Positions 1 through 8,449 are shown, counted from the first letter of the stretch. The stretch: 32,565 nucleotides of DNA from Rhodocyclaceae bacterium (GCA_003963315.1 RXJP01000052.1:1-32565); one strand, 5' to 3'. Notes: a model not told the origin generated them from the sequence alone. Made by a program: numbers and translations.

Positions 1-100
1 GGTGGTCTTGATCGTGCCATGTAACACCTCTTTTTCCGTTAGAAAGAGGTGTCAACTATTTCGGGGGAAGGTTAAGGTCCCCTGCACCGCAGGGTTGGGC
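1..100 (-). other. Partial integron attC site cut by the window edge
   Basis: Reading the minus strand, the core GCCCAAC (100 to 94) fits the R'' consensus RYYYAAC. It lies 13 bases after the stop codon of the preceding cassette gene, exactly the stop-to-core distance seen at the complete attC at 720-779. The next bases end in GCAGGGGACC, resembling the L'' arm of that site (GAGAGGGACC). No matching R' core (GTTRRRY) is seen before position 1, so the second half should lie outside the window. The stretch also has a perfect 10-bp stem (24-33 with 43-52), which might be the central hairpin of a long attC. Confidence 0.5.
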
Positions 101-113
101 CTCATGTACTCGC

Positions 114-701
114 TCATACGATTAGGTGGTCGTAGTAGAAATTCGAGTCGAGCCGGAGAAGAACTGACTCGGGTTGTAGTTCCTGAGTCGTGTCCTTCGG
201 AGCAAGGACAGTGCTTGGCGGTACGGCGAGAGTTCGAGCGTAGTAATGAAAGGCAATAATCAGCAATGCCCCCAGTGCATTCAGCGCATTCTTGAGCGTG
301 GCCTCGTGGAAGTGCGCGTCACGCTCGTGTTTTACATTGTTGTAACCGCGCCACCATAACGGGTTCGTGGCGCCAGCCCAGTTAGACCAAGGCTTAAACG
401 ATAGGCCGTAACGGGAAACGAAAACCTCTGTATCGGGAAGATCGGGAATGGCCGGTAAAAGAGCAGCTTTGTAGTCGTTGATATTTCCACGAGGGGCCGC
501 TGGATTGATCTTTTCGCAAAGAAGTTTTGCGACGACATCAACTTCTGACGCCGCTGCAAACAACAAGTGGGCAAGCTCGATCGAGAACGTGTCGAAGTTC
601 GGTTCGCAGAATTCAACATAGCGAGAGACAGCCTCTAGGTCACGCTCAAGAGCTACGAAGTAGTTCCAGTGCAGCTTTCGTGAGGTCACATGGATTGTCA
701 C
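114..701 (-). CDS. Hypothetical protein of an integron cassette
   Basis: A 195-residue protein I do not recognise. The start is chosen as GTG at 701 because AAGGAG (713-708) sits six bases upstream and just beyond the attC site; the frame stays open further upstream but would run through that attC. The protein is aromatic-rich, with a hydrophobic stretch near residues 140-155 (ALGALLIIAFHYYA) followed by a short polar tail. There is no signal peptide and no catalytic motif I can name. A WWRGYNNVKHERDAHFHEA stretch with several His and Trp residues is the most distinctive part. Base composition is visibly less GC-rich than the chromosomal genes to the right. Its position directly between attC cores, in the usual cassette orientation, argues that it is a mobile gene cassette. 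Function unknown. Confidence 0.75.
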   Translation of the reverse strand: MTIHVTSRKLHWNYFVALERDLEAVSRYVEFCEPNFDTFSIELAHLLFAAASEVDVVAKLLCEKINPAAPRGNINDYKAALLPAIPDLPDTEVFVSRYGLSFKPWSNWAGATNPLWWRGYNNVKHERDAHFHEATLKNALNALGALLIIAFHYYARTLAVPPSTVLAPKDTTQELQPESVLLRLDSNFYYDHLIV

Positions 702-719
702 AGGCAACTCCTTAATGAG

Positions 720-779
720 GCCCAACGTCGAACATGAGGGGCCGCCGATAGGCGGTCCCTCTCGATGGATGGGTTGGGC
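720..779 (-). other. Integron attC recombination site
   Basis: A 60-bp imperfect palindrome between perfectly complementary 7-bp cores, GCCCAAC (720-726) and GTTGGGC (773-779). These match the attC core consensus RYYYAAC and GTTRRRY. The middle folds into an 11-bp stem with one mismatch (736-746 with 751-761) around a GATA loop. On the minus strand the site starts 13 bases after the stop of the lipoprotein gene and ends just before the ribosome binding site of the next gene, which is the standard gene-attC-gene arrangement of a cassette array. The cores, the size, the stem and the placement all agree. Confidence 0.88.
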
Positions 780-792
780 ATCAGCAGCTCCA

Positions 793-1248
793 TTAATTGG
801 CGCCTTTGACTGCAACGTAGGAGCAAGCGGCCAGATCACCGGCAGCGTCCCGAGCATCCCCGGTGCTAACGCCTGGGCCGAAGGTGACCATGGTTCCAAT
901 CACGCGCGTACTGCCCGTGAAATGAACGTAGTACGACTTCCCGAGTTCAACCGACAAGGTAGCCGACTTGTTCAAGATCAGCCCGTCGAGAAAGCCCCAG
1001 TCCGTTCCGATCTTGTAGGTTCCTGGCTTAAGCCGAAGCACCGTGTAGCTGTTTGTCGGCAGTTCCCCAACGACAACATCGTTTACCTTCAGATCGGGCT
1101 TCCGCAAATAGGGAGCCGTATAAAGGCGGAAGACATATACGTTCGCGGCGTCAGGTGCATTCTCGATGCCTGAAAACTTTGACCCGGCGGGTACCGTAGC
1201 GCAACCGGCCAAGACGGTTAGGAAGATCAGAAGGAGTGGCGCTTTCAT
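793..1248 (-). CDS. DUF2846-like lipoprotein in a gene cassette
   Basis: A 151-residue predicted lipoprotein. A short signal peptide ends in the lipobox LAGC with the lipidated Cys at residue 16, so the protein should be exported and anchored to a membrane. The mature part, with a VYVFRLY segment, VNDVVVGELPTNSY and LKPGTYKI, resembles the DUF2846 domain, a small beta-rich domain of unknown role in exported proteins. The start is ATG at 1248; the frame is open to a TTG at 1260, but that lies inside the attC core. No clear ribosome binding site precedes the ATG, which is common for cassette genes placed directly behind the recombination point. Composition is less GC-rich than the chromosomal genes. 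The family call rests on recognition without a profile search. Confidence 0.8.
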   Translation of the reverse strand: MKAPLLLIFLTVLAGCATVPAGSKFSGIENAPDAANVYVFRLYTAPYLRKPDLKVNDVVVGELPTNSYTVLRLKPGTYKIGTDWGFLDGLILNKSATLSVELGKSYYVHFTGSTRVIGTMVTFGPGVSTGDARDAAGDLAACSYVAVKGAN

Positions 1249-1254
1249 GATGAT

Positions 1255-1276
1255 GCCCAACGTTAAATGTGGGGCC
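1255..1276 (-). other. Half attC (L'-R') at the upstream end of the array
   Basis: On the minus strand this reads GGCCCC, CAT, ACGTTGGGC with small differences from the right half of the attC at 720-779. It contains a perfect R' core GTTGGGC (1261-1255) seven bases before the lipoprotein start. The matching first half (R''-L'') is not recognisable upstream. The site therefore looks like the recombination boundary of the cassette array: a truncated or degraded attC, or possibly a junction with an attI. Confidence 0.55.
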
Positions 1277-1567
1277 TAAAAATGACAGAATGTTTTCCGT
1301 CATGATGGAAAAGCCGGATCGCTACAATGAGCAATGGCAATAAATTATTCAATGATTTCATTGGGTTGGTTGTTTTTAGGGCATCCTAAAATTGACTTGA
1401 AAAGCGTCGCGTCCCTCGAGAATGCGCTGAGCATTTAACGATGCCTGATGCATGAGCGCAAGCCCCCCGCCGTCACTGGGGCCGGGGCAAGACAACTAGG
1501 GGGGTACGGCCGACGCCGACCGCCCCGGTCTGATGTCTGCCGGGACGGTCGGTGGTGATTCTGTCGG
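1277..1567. other. Intergenic boundary between cassette array and helicase gene
   Basis: About 290 bases with no convincing gene. It holds a hairpin (1282-1290 with 1295-1303, one wobble pair) close to the half attC, a less GC-rich stretch up to about 1400, and a GC-rich stem-loop near 1516-1552. If this were an intact integron, the integrase gene and attI would be expected here. No integrase-like reading frame was seen. Confidence 0.6.
1516..1552 (-). terminator. GC-rich stem-loop after the helicase gene
   Basis: Arms 1516-1528 and 1540-1552 form a 13-bp stem with a single non-Watson-Crick pair and an 11-base loop. It starts about 16 bases beyond the helicase stop codon on the minus strand. 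There is no T tract after it, so it is a weak terminator candidate; it may instead protect the mRNA 3' end. Confidence 0.4.
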
Positions 1568-4500
1568 TTACTCGTCCGGCAGGGGCGCCAACAAGGCGTG
1601 CAGGTCGGCTTCGGAGAATTTCACTTCGCCGGTCTTGTCCTCGGAGAGGATGCCCGCCGCCAGGGCGGCTTTTTGTTCCTGCATGGCGAGGATCTTTTCC
1701 TCGATGCTGCCGGCCACCACCAGCTTGTACACAAATACCGTCTTGGTCTGGCCGATACGGTGGGCGCGGTCGGTAGCCTGGTTTTCCACGGCGGGGTTCC
1801 ACCATGGGTCGTAGTGGATCACCGTGTCGGCGGCGGTGAGGTTGAGGCCCACGCCGCCGGCCTTGAGGCTGACGAGGAAGATGGGAACCTGGCCTTCTTG
1901 AAAGCGGCGGATGGGGGTTTCCCTGTCCTTGGTGTCGCCGGTGAGCACCACGTAGTCCAGGCCGATCTGCTTCAGTTCGGTTTCGATCAGGGCCAGCATG
2001 CTGGTGAACTGGGAAAACACCAGGATGCGCCGGCCTTCGTCCACCAGCTCGGGCAGCATGTCCATCAGCAGGTCGAGCTTGGCCCGCTCCTTCACCTTCT
2101 TCGCCGTTTCGGATTTCACCAGGCGCGGGTCGCAGCACACTTGGCGCAGCTTGAGCAGGGCGTCGAGGATGACGATCTGGCTGCGGGCGAAGCCTCGGGA
2201 GGCGATTTCCTGGCGGATGCGGGCGTCCATGATGCTGCGCACCGCTTCGTATAAATCGCGCTGGCCGGCTTCAAGCTGCACGGTGCGGATGATGACGTTC
2301 TTCGGCGGTAGTTCCTTGGCCACTTCTTCCTTGCGTCGGCGCAGCACGAAGGGGCGGATGCGTCCCGCCAGCAGATCGCGGCGGAGCATGTTGCCGTGTT
2401 TTTCGATGGGGGTGCGCCAGGCGCGGGCGAAGGATTTCTTGTCGCCGAGGAAGCCGGGCAGCAGGAAGTCGAATTGGGACCAGAGTTCCCCCAGGTGGTT
2501 TTCCAGGGGTGTGCCGGTGAGGCACAGGCGGTGCCGGGCCTTGAGCTGGCGGATCACGGCGGCGCACTTGCTGGCGGAGTTCTTCACCGTCTGCGCTTCG
2601 TCCAGCACCAGCAGGTGGAAGTCGTAGCGCACCAGTTCTTCGGCGTCGCGCCAGATCAGCGGATAGGTGGTGATGATGACGTCGTGGTGGGGAATCTCGG
2701 CGAAGGCTTCCTTGCGCTCCTTGCCGTGGAGGAAGAGCAGGGAGAGGGCCGGGGCGAAGCGCTCCACTTCGGTCTTCCAGTTGAACACCAGGGAGGTGGG
2801 CAGCACCACCAGGGCCGGGCGGGGGCCGTCGGGGTCTTTCAGGTCGGCATCCCTGGCCCGGGCGCCCAGGCGGCCGGCTTCTTTTTCCAGCAGCAGGTGG
2901 GCCAGGGCCTGGGCGGTCTTGCCCAGGCCCATATCGTCGGCGAGGATGCCCGCCAGATCGTACTGCCGCAGGTATTGCAGCCAGGCCAGGCCGTCTTCCT
3001 GGTAGGGGCGCAGGGTCAATGCGAAACCTTCGGGGGCGGCCACGGGCTTGACGCCGGTCATGCCGGCCAGTTGCTTCACCGCCTTGCGCACGGCGTCGAG
3101 GCCGGTGCTGTTCCACTGGCCGTTATCCAGGCTGGCGAGGCGCGGCGCATCCAGGCGGGAGAGCCGCAGTTTTTGCTGGCTGGCGTCGAGGATGCCATCG
3201 AACAGGTCGATCAGGGTGCGCGCCAGGGGTTTGATGCGCCCGGCCGGCACCCGCACGCGGAAGCCCTGGGGTGTGAGCAGGTCGATCACTTCGCCGTTGC
3301 CGATCTTGTCGATCTGGCTGGCTTCCAACCAGCGTTCGTCGCGCTGGAACAAGCTGGCCAGCAGGGGCGCCAGGGGCAGGCGTTGGCCGTCCACGATGAT
3401 GCCCATGTCCAGGTTGAACCAGCCGAGTTCGTCCTCGTCGATTTCCACTTCCCAGGATTCCACCTCCAGGGCGTGGTGGCGGAAATCCGGCGGCATGCGC
3501 ACTTCCCAGCCGGCTTCCCGCAGTTGCGGCAGGCGCTGGCTCATGAAGCGGGGCCAGTCCTCCTCGTTGTGGAGGGCGAAGGAAATCTTGGGATCGAAGA
3601 CGCCGCTCTGGTGGGAAAGCTCCAGGGCATCGGCGGGGATGGGGCCCAGGTCGGCCAGTTCCAAGGCTGTCAGCCACGCCTGTTCTTCCTCGGGCCGGCG
3701 CAGCACCTTCACCGTTTCGCCGCCGGGAAGGCGGACGAAGCTCTGGTCGTCCCGGGCGGGCAGTTGCGCCTCGCCGTAGTTGAAGAAGACCTGGGCGTAA
3801 TCCAGGGGGGTGTTCCAACGGTTCTGCGGATAGCCGCGCAGGTTGCGGATGCGGGCGATGTGGGCGGTGCCCAGTTGCAGCACGGGCTGGGGCGCGGCGT
3901 CGATCTCCCGGGCCTGGGCCGCCGCCGGCAGCGGCGTGCCGGGGGAGGCTTCCTCCAGCACTAGGGCGGTGAGCTGGGCTTCCGCTTCGGTCAGGGGCGG
4001 CGCGGCCAGGATGCGGGCCGCGGTGGCGGCGGGCAGGTCGAACTGGAGGAGTCCGGTTTCCTTGAGTTTGCCGTCCACATACATAGGGGGCACGGAGGGC
4101 AGCACCCAATCGATGGGCGGGGTGGTTTCCACCACCGGATGGTGCAGGCCCTTGTCGTCCTTGCGCCAGGCGATGCGGGCCGCCCGGGCTTCCCCCGCCG
4201 CCAGCGGCACCGGCGGCTGGAAGTCGGCGTAGAGGCGGCCGGATTCCGCCAGCCGGGGCAATACTTCCGCCGTGTGGCGGCCAAGGGCGGTGAGGCCATC
4301 CTCTTCGCGGCTGCGTTTGCCCGGGCCTTCCTGGGCCAGCAGCAGGCGCATGGCGAAGAGGTCGTCCTCGTCCACGAAACGGGGCGGCTTGGAAACGCTG
4401 GGGGAAAAATTGTTCCAGGGCTTCAGCCCGCCGCCGCCGGTGAAGCGTTGGCCCGGCGCGAGCAGGCCCTTGAAACAGAGCAGGCGGAATTCCTTGGCGC

Positions 4501-4987
4501 CGGCCGGCACCAGTTGCCAATACAGGCGGGGATTGGCTTTGGGCGCCGCTTCGCTGGCGGAGGGCGCGTCCACGATCTGGCTCAGGGCGGCCATCCAGGG
4601 CACGTTGAAGGCGCGGCCGGGCGGCGGCGGCAAGTTGCCGCGGCGGACGCTTTCCTGCTTGCGCAGGGCCACCAGCAGGGTGGCCGCCACGTGCTTGCAG
4701 GCACGGGGCACGTTGCAGGTGCAGTGGAGCAGGCGCGGCGCCTCACCCGGTTCGCTGCCCAGGGTGATGGCGACGCGGTAGGGGCGGGGATGGTTGGCAT
4801 CCTTGACCCGGGCGGCAATAGTGTCGCCATCGCGCACCAGGGCGCTGACGGCCTCGGTGAACTCGCGGCCGTCGGCCAGGGCTTGCGCAGGCAGCCAGGC
4901 GGCCAGGTCGTCTTCGCTGAGAAGATCGGCGACGGGTTCGGAAAGCTTCATGGAAGGGGCTTGCAAGGCAGGTGCGATAATCGCCAT
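1568..4987 (-). CDS. SNF2-family helicase with N-terminal SWIM zinc finger
   Basis: A 1139-residue ATP-dependent DNA translocase of the SNF2/Rad54-like group (HepA/RapA superfamily), presumably acting on DNA-bound protein complexes. An N-terminal SWIM zinc finger is visible (C89, C91, C97, H99 in a CxC-CxH pattern). A long, poorly conserved middle region follows. The helicase core has Walker [12 protein letters not shown] near residue 685, the DEAQ box near 795 and [15 protein letters not shown]. The second RecA lobe follows with VFSQFTSM near 985, [11 protein letters not shown] and the DRAHRIGQ motif VI near 1075. All motifs are intact, so it should be active. The ATG at 4987 has GAGG upstream; an internal ATG at 4951 is an alternative. 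It is divergent from cobQ, with 37 bases between starts. No nuclease or methylase partner that would suggest a defence system lies next to it. Confidence 0.93.
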   Translation of the reverse strand: MAIIAPALQAPSMKLSEPVADLLSEDDLAAWLPAQALADGREFTEAVSALVRDGDTIAARVKDANHPRPYRVAITLGSEPGEAPRLLHCTCNVPRACKHVAATLLVALRKQESVRRGNLPPPPGRAFNVPWMAALSQIVDAPSASEAAPKANPRLYWQLVPAGAKEFRLLCFKGLLAPGQRFTGGGGLKPWNNFSPSVSKPPRFVDEDDLFAMRLLLAQEGPGKRSREEDGLTALGRHTAEVLPRLAESGRLYADFQPPVPLAAGEARAARIAWRKDDKGLHHPVVETTPPIDWVLPSVPPMYVDGKLKETGLLQFDLPAATAARILAAPPLTEAEAQLTALVLEEASPGTPLPAAAQAREIDAAPQPVLQLGTAHIARIRNLRGYPQNRWNTPLDYAQVFFNYGEAQLPARDDQSFVRLPGGETVKVLRRPEEEQAWLTALELADLGPIPADALELSHQSGVFDPKISFALHNEEDWPRFMSQRLPQLREAGWEVRMPPDFRHHALEVESWEVEIDEDELGWFNLDMGIIVDGQRLPLAPLLASLFQRDERWLEASQIDKIGNGEVIDLLTPQGFRVRVPAGRIKPLARTLIDLFDGILDASQQKLRLSRLDAPRLASLDNGQWNSTGLDAVRKAVKQLAGMTGVKPVAAPEGFALTLRPYQEDGLAWLQYLRQYDLAGILADDMGLGKTAQALAHLLLEKEAGRLGARARDADLKDPDGPRPALVVLPTSLVFNWKTEVERFAPALSLLFLHGKERKEAFAEIPHHDVIITTYPLIWRDAEELVRYDFHLLVLDEAQTVKNSASKCAAVIRQLKARHRLCLTGTPLENHLGELWSQFDFLLPGFLGDKKSFARAWRTPIEKHGNMLRRDLLAGRIRPFVLRRRKEEVAKELPPKNVIIRTVQLEAGQRDLYEAVRSIMDARIRQEIASRGFARSQIVILDALLKLRQVCCDPRLVKSETAKKVKERAKLDLLMDMLPELVDEGRRILVFSQFTSMLALIETELKQIGLDYVVLTGDTKDRETPIRRFQEGQVPIFLVSLKAGGVGLNLTAADTVIHYDPWWNPAVENQATDRAHRIGQTKTVFVYKLVVAGSIEEKILAMQEQKAALAAGILSEDKTGEVKFSEADLHALLAPLPDE

Positions 4988-5024
4988 CCGAAAACCCTCG
5001 ATTCTACTGGCTGAATTTCATTCG

Positions 5025-6482
5025 ATGAGCGTTTCTTGCAAAGCCTTGATGGTGCAGGGTTGTACGTCCGATGCCGGCAAGACCACCCTGGTCGCGGCGC
5101 TGTGCCGGGTGCTCCGGCGCAGGGGGGTCAAGGTGGCCCCGTTCAAACCGCAGAACATGGCCCTCAATTCGGCGGTCACCGCCGACGGCGGCGAGATCGG
5201 CCGCGCCCAGGCCTTGCAGGCCCAGGCGGCGGGCATTGCACCCCGCATCGATTTCAATCCGGTCCTGCTCAAGCCCACCACCGACATGCGCGCCCAGGTG
5301 ATCGTCCATGGCTGGGCGGTGCACGACCTGGATGCCCAGGACTACCACGCCTACAAAACCACGGCCATGAAGGCGGTGATGGAAAGCTGGCAACGCCTCA
5401 ACGGCGAGTTCGATTGGGTCCTGGTGGAAGGGGCCGGCAGCCCGGCGGAGATCAACCTGCGCGACCGCGACATCGCCAACATGGGCTTCGCCGAAGCCGC
5501 GGACATCCCGGTGATCCTGGTGGCGGACATCGACCGGGGCGGCGTCTTCGCCCATCTGGTGGGCACCCTCGCTCTGCTGTCGGCCTCGGAGCAGGCCCGT
5601 ATCAAGGGTTTCGTCATCAACCGCTTCCGCGGCGACATCGCCTTGCTGGAGCCGGGCCTGCGCTGGCTCGAGGAGCGCACCGGCAAGCCGGTGCTGGCGG
5701 TGCTGCCCTATCTGCACGGCCTCTTCCTCGACGCCGAGGATGCCATCGCCACCGAATCCGTGCCCAAGCCGGCGGCCAGGCTCAAGGCCGTCGCCATCGC
5801 CTATCCCCGTTGTTCCAACCACAACGACCTTGATCCATTGCGCCTGCATCCCGAAGTGGATTTCTCCTGGGTTGGCCCCGGGCAGGCCATCCCACCCTGC
5901 GATTTGATCGTGCTGCTCGGCTCCAAGGCGGTTCAGGCCGATCTGCAATGGCTGCGGCAGCAGGGCCACGAGACGGCGATCCAGCGCCATCTGCGCTACG
6001 GCGGCAAGGTGATCGGCCTTTGCGGCGGCTACCAGATGCTGGGCAAGAGGTTGCACGATCCCCACGGCCTCGAAGGCGACCCCCGCAGCCTGCCCGGTCT
6101 GGGCCTGCTCGATTGCGAAACCACCCTGGAAGCCGAGAAGCAATTGCGCAACGTGAGCGGCACCTTGTGCCTGCCCGGCGCGCCGGCCATGACCGGCTAC
6201 GAAATCCACATGGGCGTCACCCAAGGCCCGGCGCTGGCGCAGCCCGCGGTGCGTCTCGACGATGGCCGCAGCGAAGGCGTTATTTCAAGCGATGGGCAAA
6301 TTCTCGCCAGCTACTGCCACGGCCTGTTCGACCACCCCGCCGCCTTGTCCGCATTGCTGGCCTGGGTCGGCGTCACGGATGCGGCGACGGTGGACTTCAC
6401 TGCCCGCCGCGAAGCCGACATCAACCGCCTGGCCGATGCGGTGGAGGCGGCGATGGACTTGAAGCGTTTGGGAATATCCTGA
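5025..6482 (+). CDS. cobQ: Cobyric acid synthase
   Basis: A 485-residue cytosolic enzyme that amidates four side chains (b, d, e and g) of adenosylcobyrinic acid a,c-diamide, using glutamine and ATP, to give adenosylcobyric acid. The N-terminal synthetase domain opens with the P-loop-like [10 protein letters not shown] at about residues 12-21, followed by KPQNMALNS and the conserved [11 protein letters not shown]. The C-terminal class I glutamine amidotransferase domain has the nucleophile Cys in [10 protein letters not shown] near residue 333 and the catalytic His in SYCHGLFD near 431. Length matches the family. The frame is open further upstream, but that part overlaps the divergent helicase gene, so the ATG at 5025 is preferred. 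Unlike cobT, it has no cobalamin riboswitch visible in front of it. Confidence 0.96.
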   Translation: MSVSCKALMVQGCTSDAGKTTLVAALCRVLRRRGVKVAPFKPQNMALNSAVTADGGEIGRAQALQAQAAGIAPRIDFNPVLLKPTTDMRAQVIVHGWAVHDLDAQDYHAYKTTAMKAVMESWQRLNGEFDWVLVEGAGSPAEINLRDRDIANMGFAEAADIPVILVADIDRGGVFAHLVGTLALLSASEQARIKGFVINRFRGDIALLEPGLRWLEERTGKPVLAVLPYLHGLFLDAEDAIATESVPKPAARLKAVAIAYPRCSNHNDLDPLRLHPEVDFSWVGPGQAIPPCDLIVLLGSKAVQADLQWLRQQGHETAIQRHLRYGGKVIGLCGGYQMLGKRLHDPHGLEGDPRSLPGLGLLDCETTLEAEKQLRNVSGTLCLPGAPAMTGYEIHMGVTQGPALAQPAVRLDDGRSEGVISSDGQILASYCHGLFDHPAALSALLAWVGVTDAATVDFTARREADINRLADAVEAAMDLKRLGIS

Positions 6483-6494
6483 TTTCTCAGGCTG

Positions 6495-7619
6495 CTACGA
6501 CCTGCGGGAGACGTTGGAGGTGTAGTTGTCCGGAAATTGGTCCAACGGCCGGGAGGGCTCGAACTTCAAGCTGTTGATGGTGTCGGACGTTACGGACAGG
6601 CAATAGGACTTGTCCGGCGGGCCGCCGGTGGTGAGCCCCACCAGGCGGCCATCGTCGTCTACAAGAGGACCGCCGGAAACGCCGTGGTCGCAGAAATTGT
6701 TGCTGACCAGGAATTTCTGGCCGAACTTGTAGGCCCAGCCTGTAAATTCGCCTTCCGAAGAGATCAGCCTGCCGTTGGCATAGCCGATGTTATGGGTCTT
6801 GAAGCCTGAAATGGGTTGGGCGAAGACATTGATGTCGATCGAGTGTCCGGTAAGGCCGGCTGCGTGCAGCAGGCAGGCGTCCTGGTGGTCGAGGTAGGCG
6901 ACATCGGTGATTTCCGCCCGGTCCTTGGTCACCGCGTTGATGGCGAACATCTTTCCCGTATGTACATTCGCCGCGATGACGTGGCAGTTGGTTAGGAGAT
7001 GGTCTCCATCCACCATGACGCCGGTACCGAAGCCACGGGCGCCGACGACTGCGTAAACCGACCAGATGAGTTTTTTGACCAATTCGGCATCGGTGGCGGT
7101 TGTGCGAATCTGGTACGTTTTCTTGGGGGGTGTTGCGGCAGGCGTTGGGGGTACCCCCGCTGCGGTTGGGGGCGGTTTGTCACCCTCGGCGGCAGGAGTT
7201 TCGAAGACGATGTTCTTGTCTTCGTTGTCTTCCGAGTGGTCAGGAGTCTTGGCAGCTACCAATGTGTTGTTGACTGGCGACGTCAGGGGTGTTTCTGAGT
7301 GGTGATCGTGCAACCACCAGAACACCAGGGTGCCGACCAGGATGGTCATTAGGAAGACGCGACCCAGGGGCAGGGGTGAGGTGGCCTCGACGACGACCAT
7401 TGGTTGTTCCGCATGGAATTGCGAGTCGTAATGCGCCCTCTTTTTGTCATCGACAAGTACATCCCGGGCATGTTGAATGAAAGCCAGTTGATTGCGCCGA
7501 TGTTCCAGATCGGAATGCGTCTGGAGAAGCTGCTTTTGCGCGGCATAGGCCTGCTCGACAGCATCCGCGGCGGCGTCCTGGGGGATGCCGAGTATTTCGT
7601 AATAGGTCTGCTTGGCCAT
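6495..7619 (-). CDS. J-domain-like and trypsin-like serine protease fusion, membrane-anchored
   Basis: A 374-residue protein with three parts. Residues about 5-67 resemble a DnaJ J-domain (YYEILGIPQDAAADAV, then a C-terminal helix ending RAHYDSQF), but the Hsp70-activating HPD triplet is HSD here (residues 35-37). One membrane helix follows at about 88-104, then an acidic and Pro-rich linker to about 168. Residues about 185-355 form an S1-type protease with His213 in LTNCHVIAA, probable Asp247 in DHQDACLL and Ser315 in GVSGGPLVD, so the triad looks complete. Topology suggests the J-like part inside and the protease in the periplasm. ATG 7619 is chosen because it begins directly before the J-domain; ATG 7655 would add 12 residues. 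It ends 12 bases from the convergent cobQ stop. Substrate unknown. Confidence 0.85.
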   Translation of the reverse strand: MAKQTYYEILGIPQDAAADAVEQAYAAQKQLLQTHSDLEHRRNQLAFIQHARDVLVDDKKRAHYDSQFHAEQPMVVVEATSPLPLGRVFLMTILVGTLVFWWLHDHHSETPLTSPVNNTLVAAKTPDHSEDNEDKNIVFETPAAEGDKPPPTAAGVPPTPAATPPKKTYQIRTTATDAELVKKLIWSVYAVVGARGFGTGVMVDGDHLLTNCHVIAANVHTGKMFAINAVTKDRAEITDVAYLDHQDACLLHAAGLTGHSIDINVFAQPISGFKTHNIGYANGRLISSEGEFTGWAYKFGQKFLVSNNFCDHGVSGGPLVDDDGRLVGLTTGGPPDKSYCLSVTSDTINSLKFEPSRPLDQFPDNYTSNVSRRS

Positions 7620-7693
7620 GGGGTCCCGATCAGGCGATGACGATGTTTTTGTCATGATAGCCGATGGGAATGGCGTTTAGCCAAATCGGGTAT

Positions 7694-8242
7694 TTATCCC
7701 TTGAGTTCCAGCGGCAGCCCGGCCGTGACGAAAGTGGCGCGCTGCGCCAGGGCGGCGATGCGCTGATTGAGGCGGCCGGCTTCATCCACGTACAAGCGCG
7801 TGGCGGCGCCCAGGGGGATGATGCCCAGACCCACTTCATTGCTGACCAGGATGATCCGGCCCGGGAGATGGGGCAGGGCGTCGAGCAGGCTCCGGATTTC
7901 GCCGTCGAGCAGCGGGCAGTCCACGCGTTGCCCGGCTTCCGCCTGGGTGGCGGCGCGGCCGGCGAAGAGCAGGTTGGATAGCCACAGGGTGAGGCAGTCC
8001 ACCAGCAGCAGGCGATCGGGCGCCGCATTAGCGCGCAGGGCATCGGCCAGGTGCAGCGGCTCTTCCACCAGCTTCCAATGGGCCGGACGGCGGGCCTGGT
8101 GATGGTCGATGCGTTGCGCCATCTCGTCATCTCCGGCCTCGGCCGTGGCGATGTAAGTGACGGCCAATCCGGATCCCCCGGCCCGCCGTTCGGCCAGGGC
8201 GCTTTTGCCGGAACGGGCGCCACCAAGGATGAGTTCAATCAT
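7694..8242 (-). CDS. cobU: Adenosylcobinamide kinase / adenosylcobinamide-phosphate guanylyltransferase
   Basis: A 182-residue bifunctional enzyme (CobU in enterics, CobP in aerobes). It phosphorylates adenosylcobinamide and then transfers GMP, giving adenosylcobinamide-GDP for CobS. The P-loop GGARSGKSALAE is at residues 7-18. The signature NEVGLGIIP is followed by the helix with LNQRIA, and the DCLTLWLSNLL segment is typical. Length is normal for the family. The start ATG at 8242 gives the standard N-terminus MIELILGG. An in-frame ATG at 8272 would add 10 residues and lies in the other arm of a perfect hairpin (8240-8273). No good ribosome binding site serves either start. It is read in the same direction as the chemotaxis gene upstream. 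Confidence 0.95.
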   Translation of the reverse strand: MIELILGGARSGKSALAERRAGGSGLAVTYIATAEAGDDEMAQRIDHHQARRPAHWKLVEEPLHLADALRANAAPDRLLLVDCLTLWLSNLLFAGRAATQAEAGQRVDCPLLDGEIRSLLDALPHLPGRIILVSNEVGLGIIPLGAATRLYVDEAGRLNQRIAALAQRATFVTAGLPLELKG

Positions 8243-8273
8243 GGGGGGCGAGCTTAGCACCTCGCCCCCCATG
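8240..8273 (-). promoter_or_regulatory. Perfect hairpin overlapping the cobU start codon
   Basis: Arms 8240-8252 and 8261-8273 are perfectly complementary over 13 bp, mostly G-C, with an 8-base loop. In the cobU mRNA the 3' arm ends exactly on the ATG start codon, so folding would bury the start. It could control translation, or be a DNA-level palindrome bound by a protein. The structure is seen directly; the role is inferred. Confidence 0.5.
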
Positions 8274-8320
8274 CAAGGATGCCCACCACCCCATCCCCGC
8301 CTCAAGGCGCCACTGACCAG

Positions 8321-8359
8321 TCACCTCCCCCGCTCGGCGGGGGAGGCCGGGAGGGGGTG
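8321..8359 (+). repeat. Interspersed GC-rich palindromic repeat, copy A
   Basis: Begins TCACCTCCCC, has a small inner palindrome (CCCCCGCTCGGCGGGGG) and ends GGAGGCCGGGAGGGGG. A near copy lies inside cobT at 11781-11816, and a diverged one follows at 8390-8424. Such short repeats are usually intergenic. It lies between the chemotaxis gene and cobU. Confidence 0.65.
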
Positions 8360-8389
8360 CATTACTTTTCCCAAGGGGATGGGCTTGTC

Positions 8390-8424
8390 CCATCCCCGCT
8401 CGGCGAGGAGGCCGGGAGGGAGGC
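8390..8424 (+). repeat. Interspersed GC-rich repeat, copy C (diverged)
   Basis: Contains CCATCCCCGCTCGGCGAGG followed by AGGCCGGGAGGGAGG. It shares the core CGCTCGGCG and the GAGGCCGGGAGG tail with copy A, 31 bases away, so the two form a loose tandem in the gap behind the chemotaxis gene. Confidence 0.5.
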
Positions 8425-8449
8425 TTGTAATCCGCGGTATCCGCTGTTG

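Noticed and set aside
24-52. Perfect 10-bp stem as a transcription terminator
   Set aside because: It sits inside a probable attC and has no T tract beyond the stem in either direction.
1355-1395. attI-like stretch on the minus strand (CCTAAAAACAAC and nearby ACCCAAT)
   Set aside because: Some resemblance to attI sequences, but no proper core pair and no integrase gene beside it; too weak to call.
2396-3964. Long open frames opposite the SNF2 helicase gene and similar antisense frames across cob, LPS and polA genes
   Set aside because: They are shadows of real genes in GC-rich DNA, low in recognisable domains and without ribosome binding sites; the helicase and other genes have complete motif sets on the opposite strand.
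1568-4987. SNF2 helicase as part of a defence system next to the cassette array
   Set aside because: No nuclease, methylase or other defence partner lies beside it; solitary SWIM/SNF2 proteins are common in chromosomes.
4988-5024. Cobalamin riboswitch in front of cobQ
   Set aside because: Only 37 bases separate the divergent starts, and no B12 box was seen.
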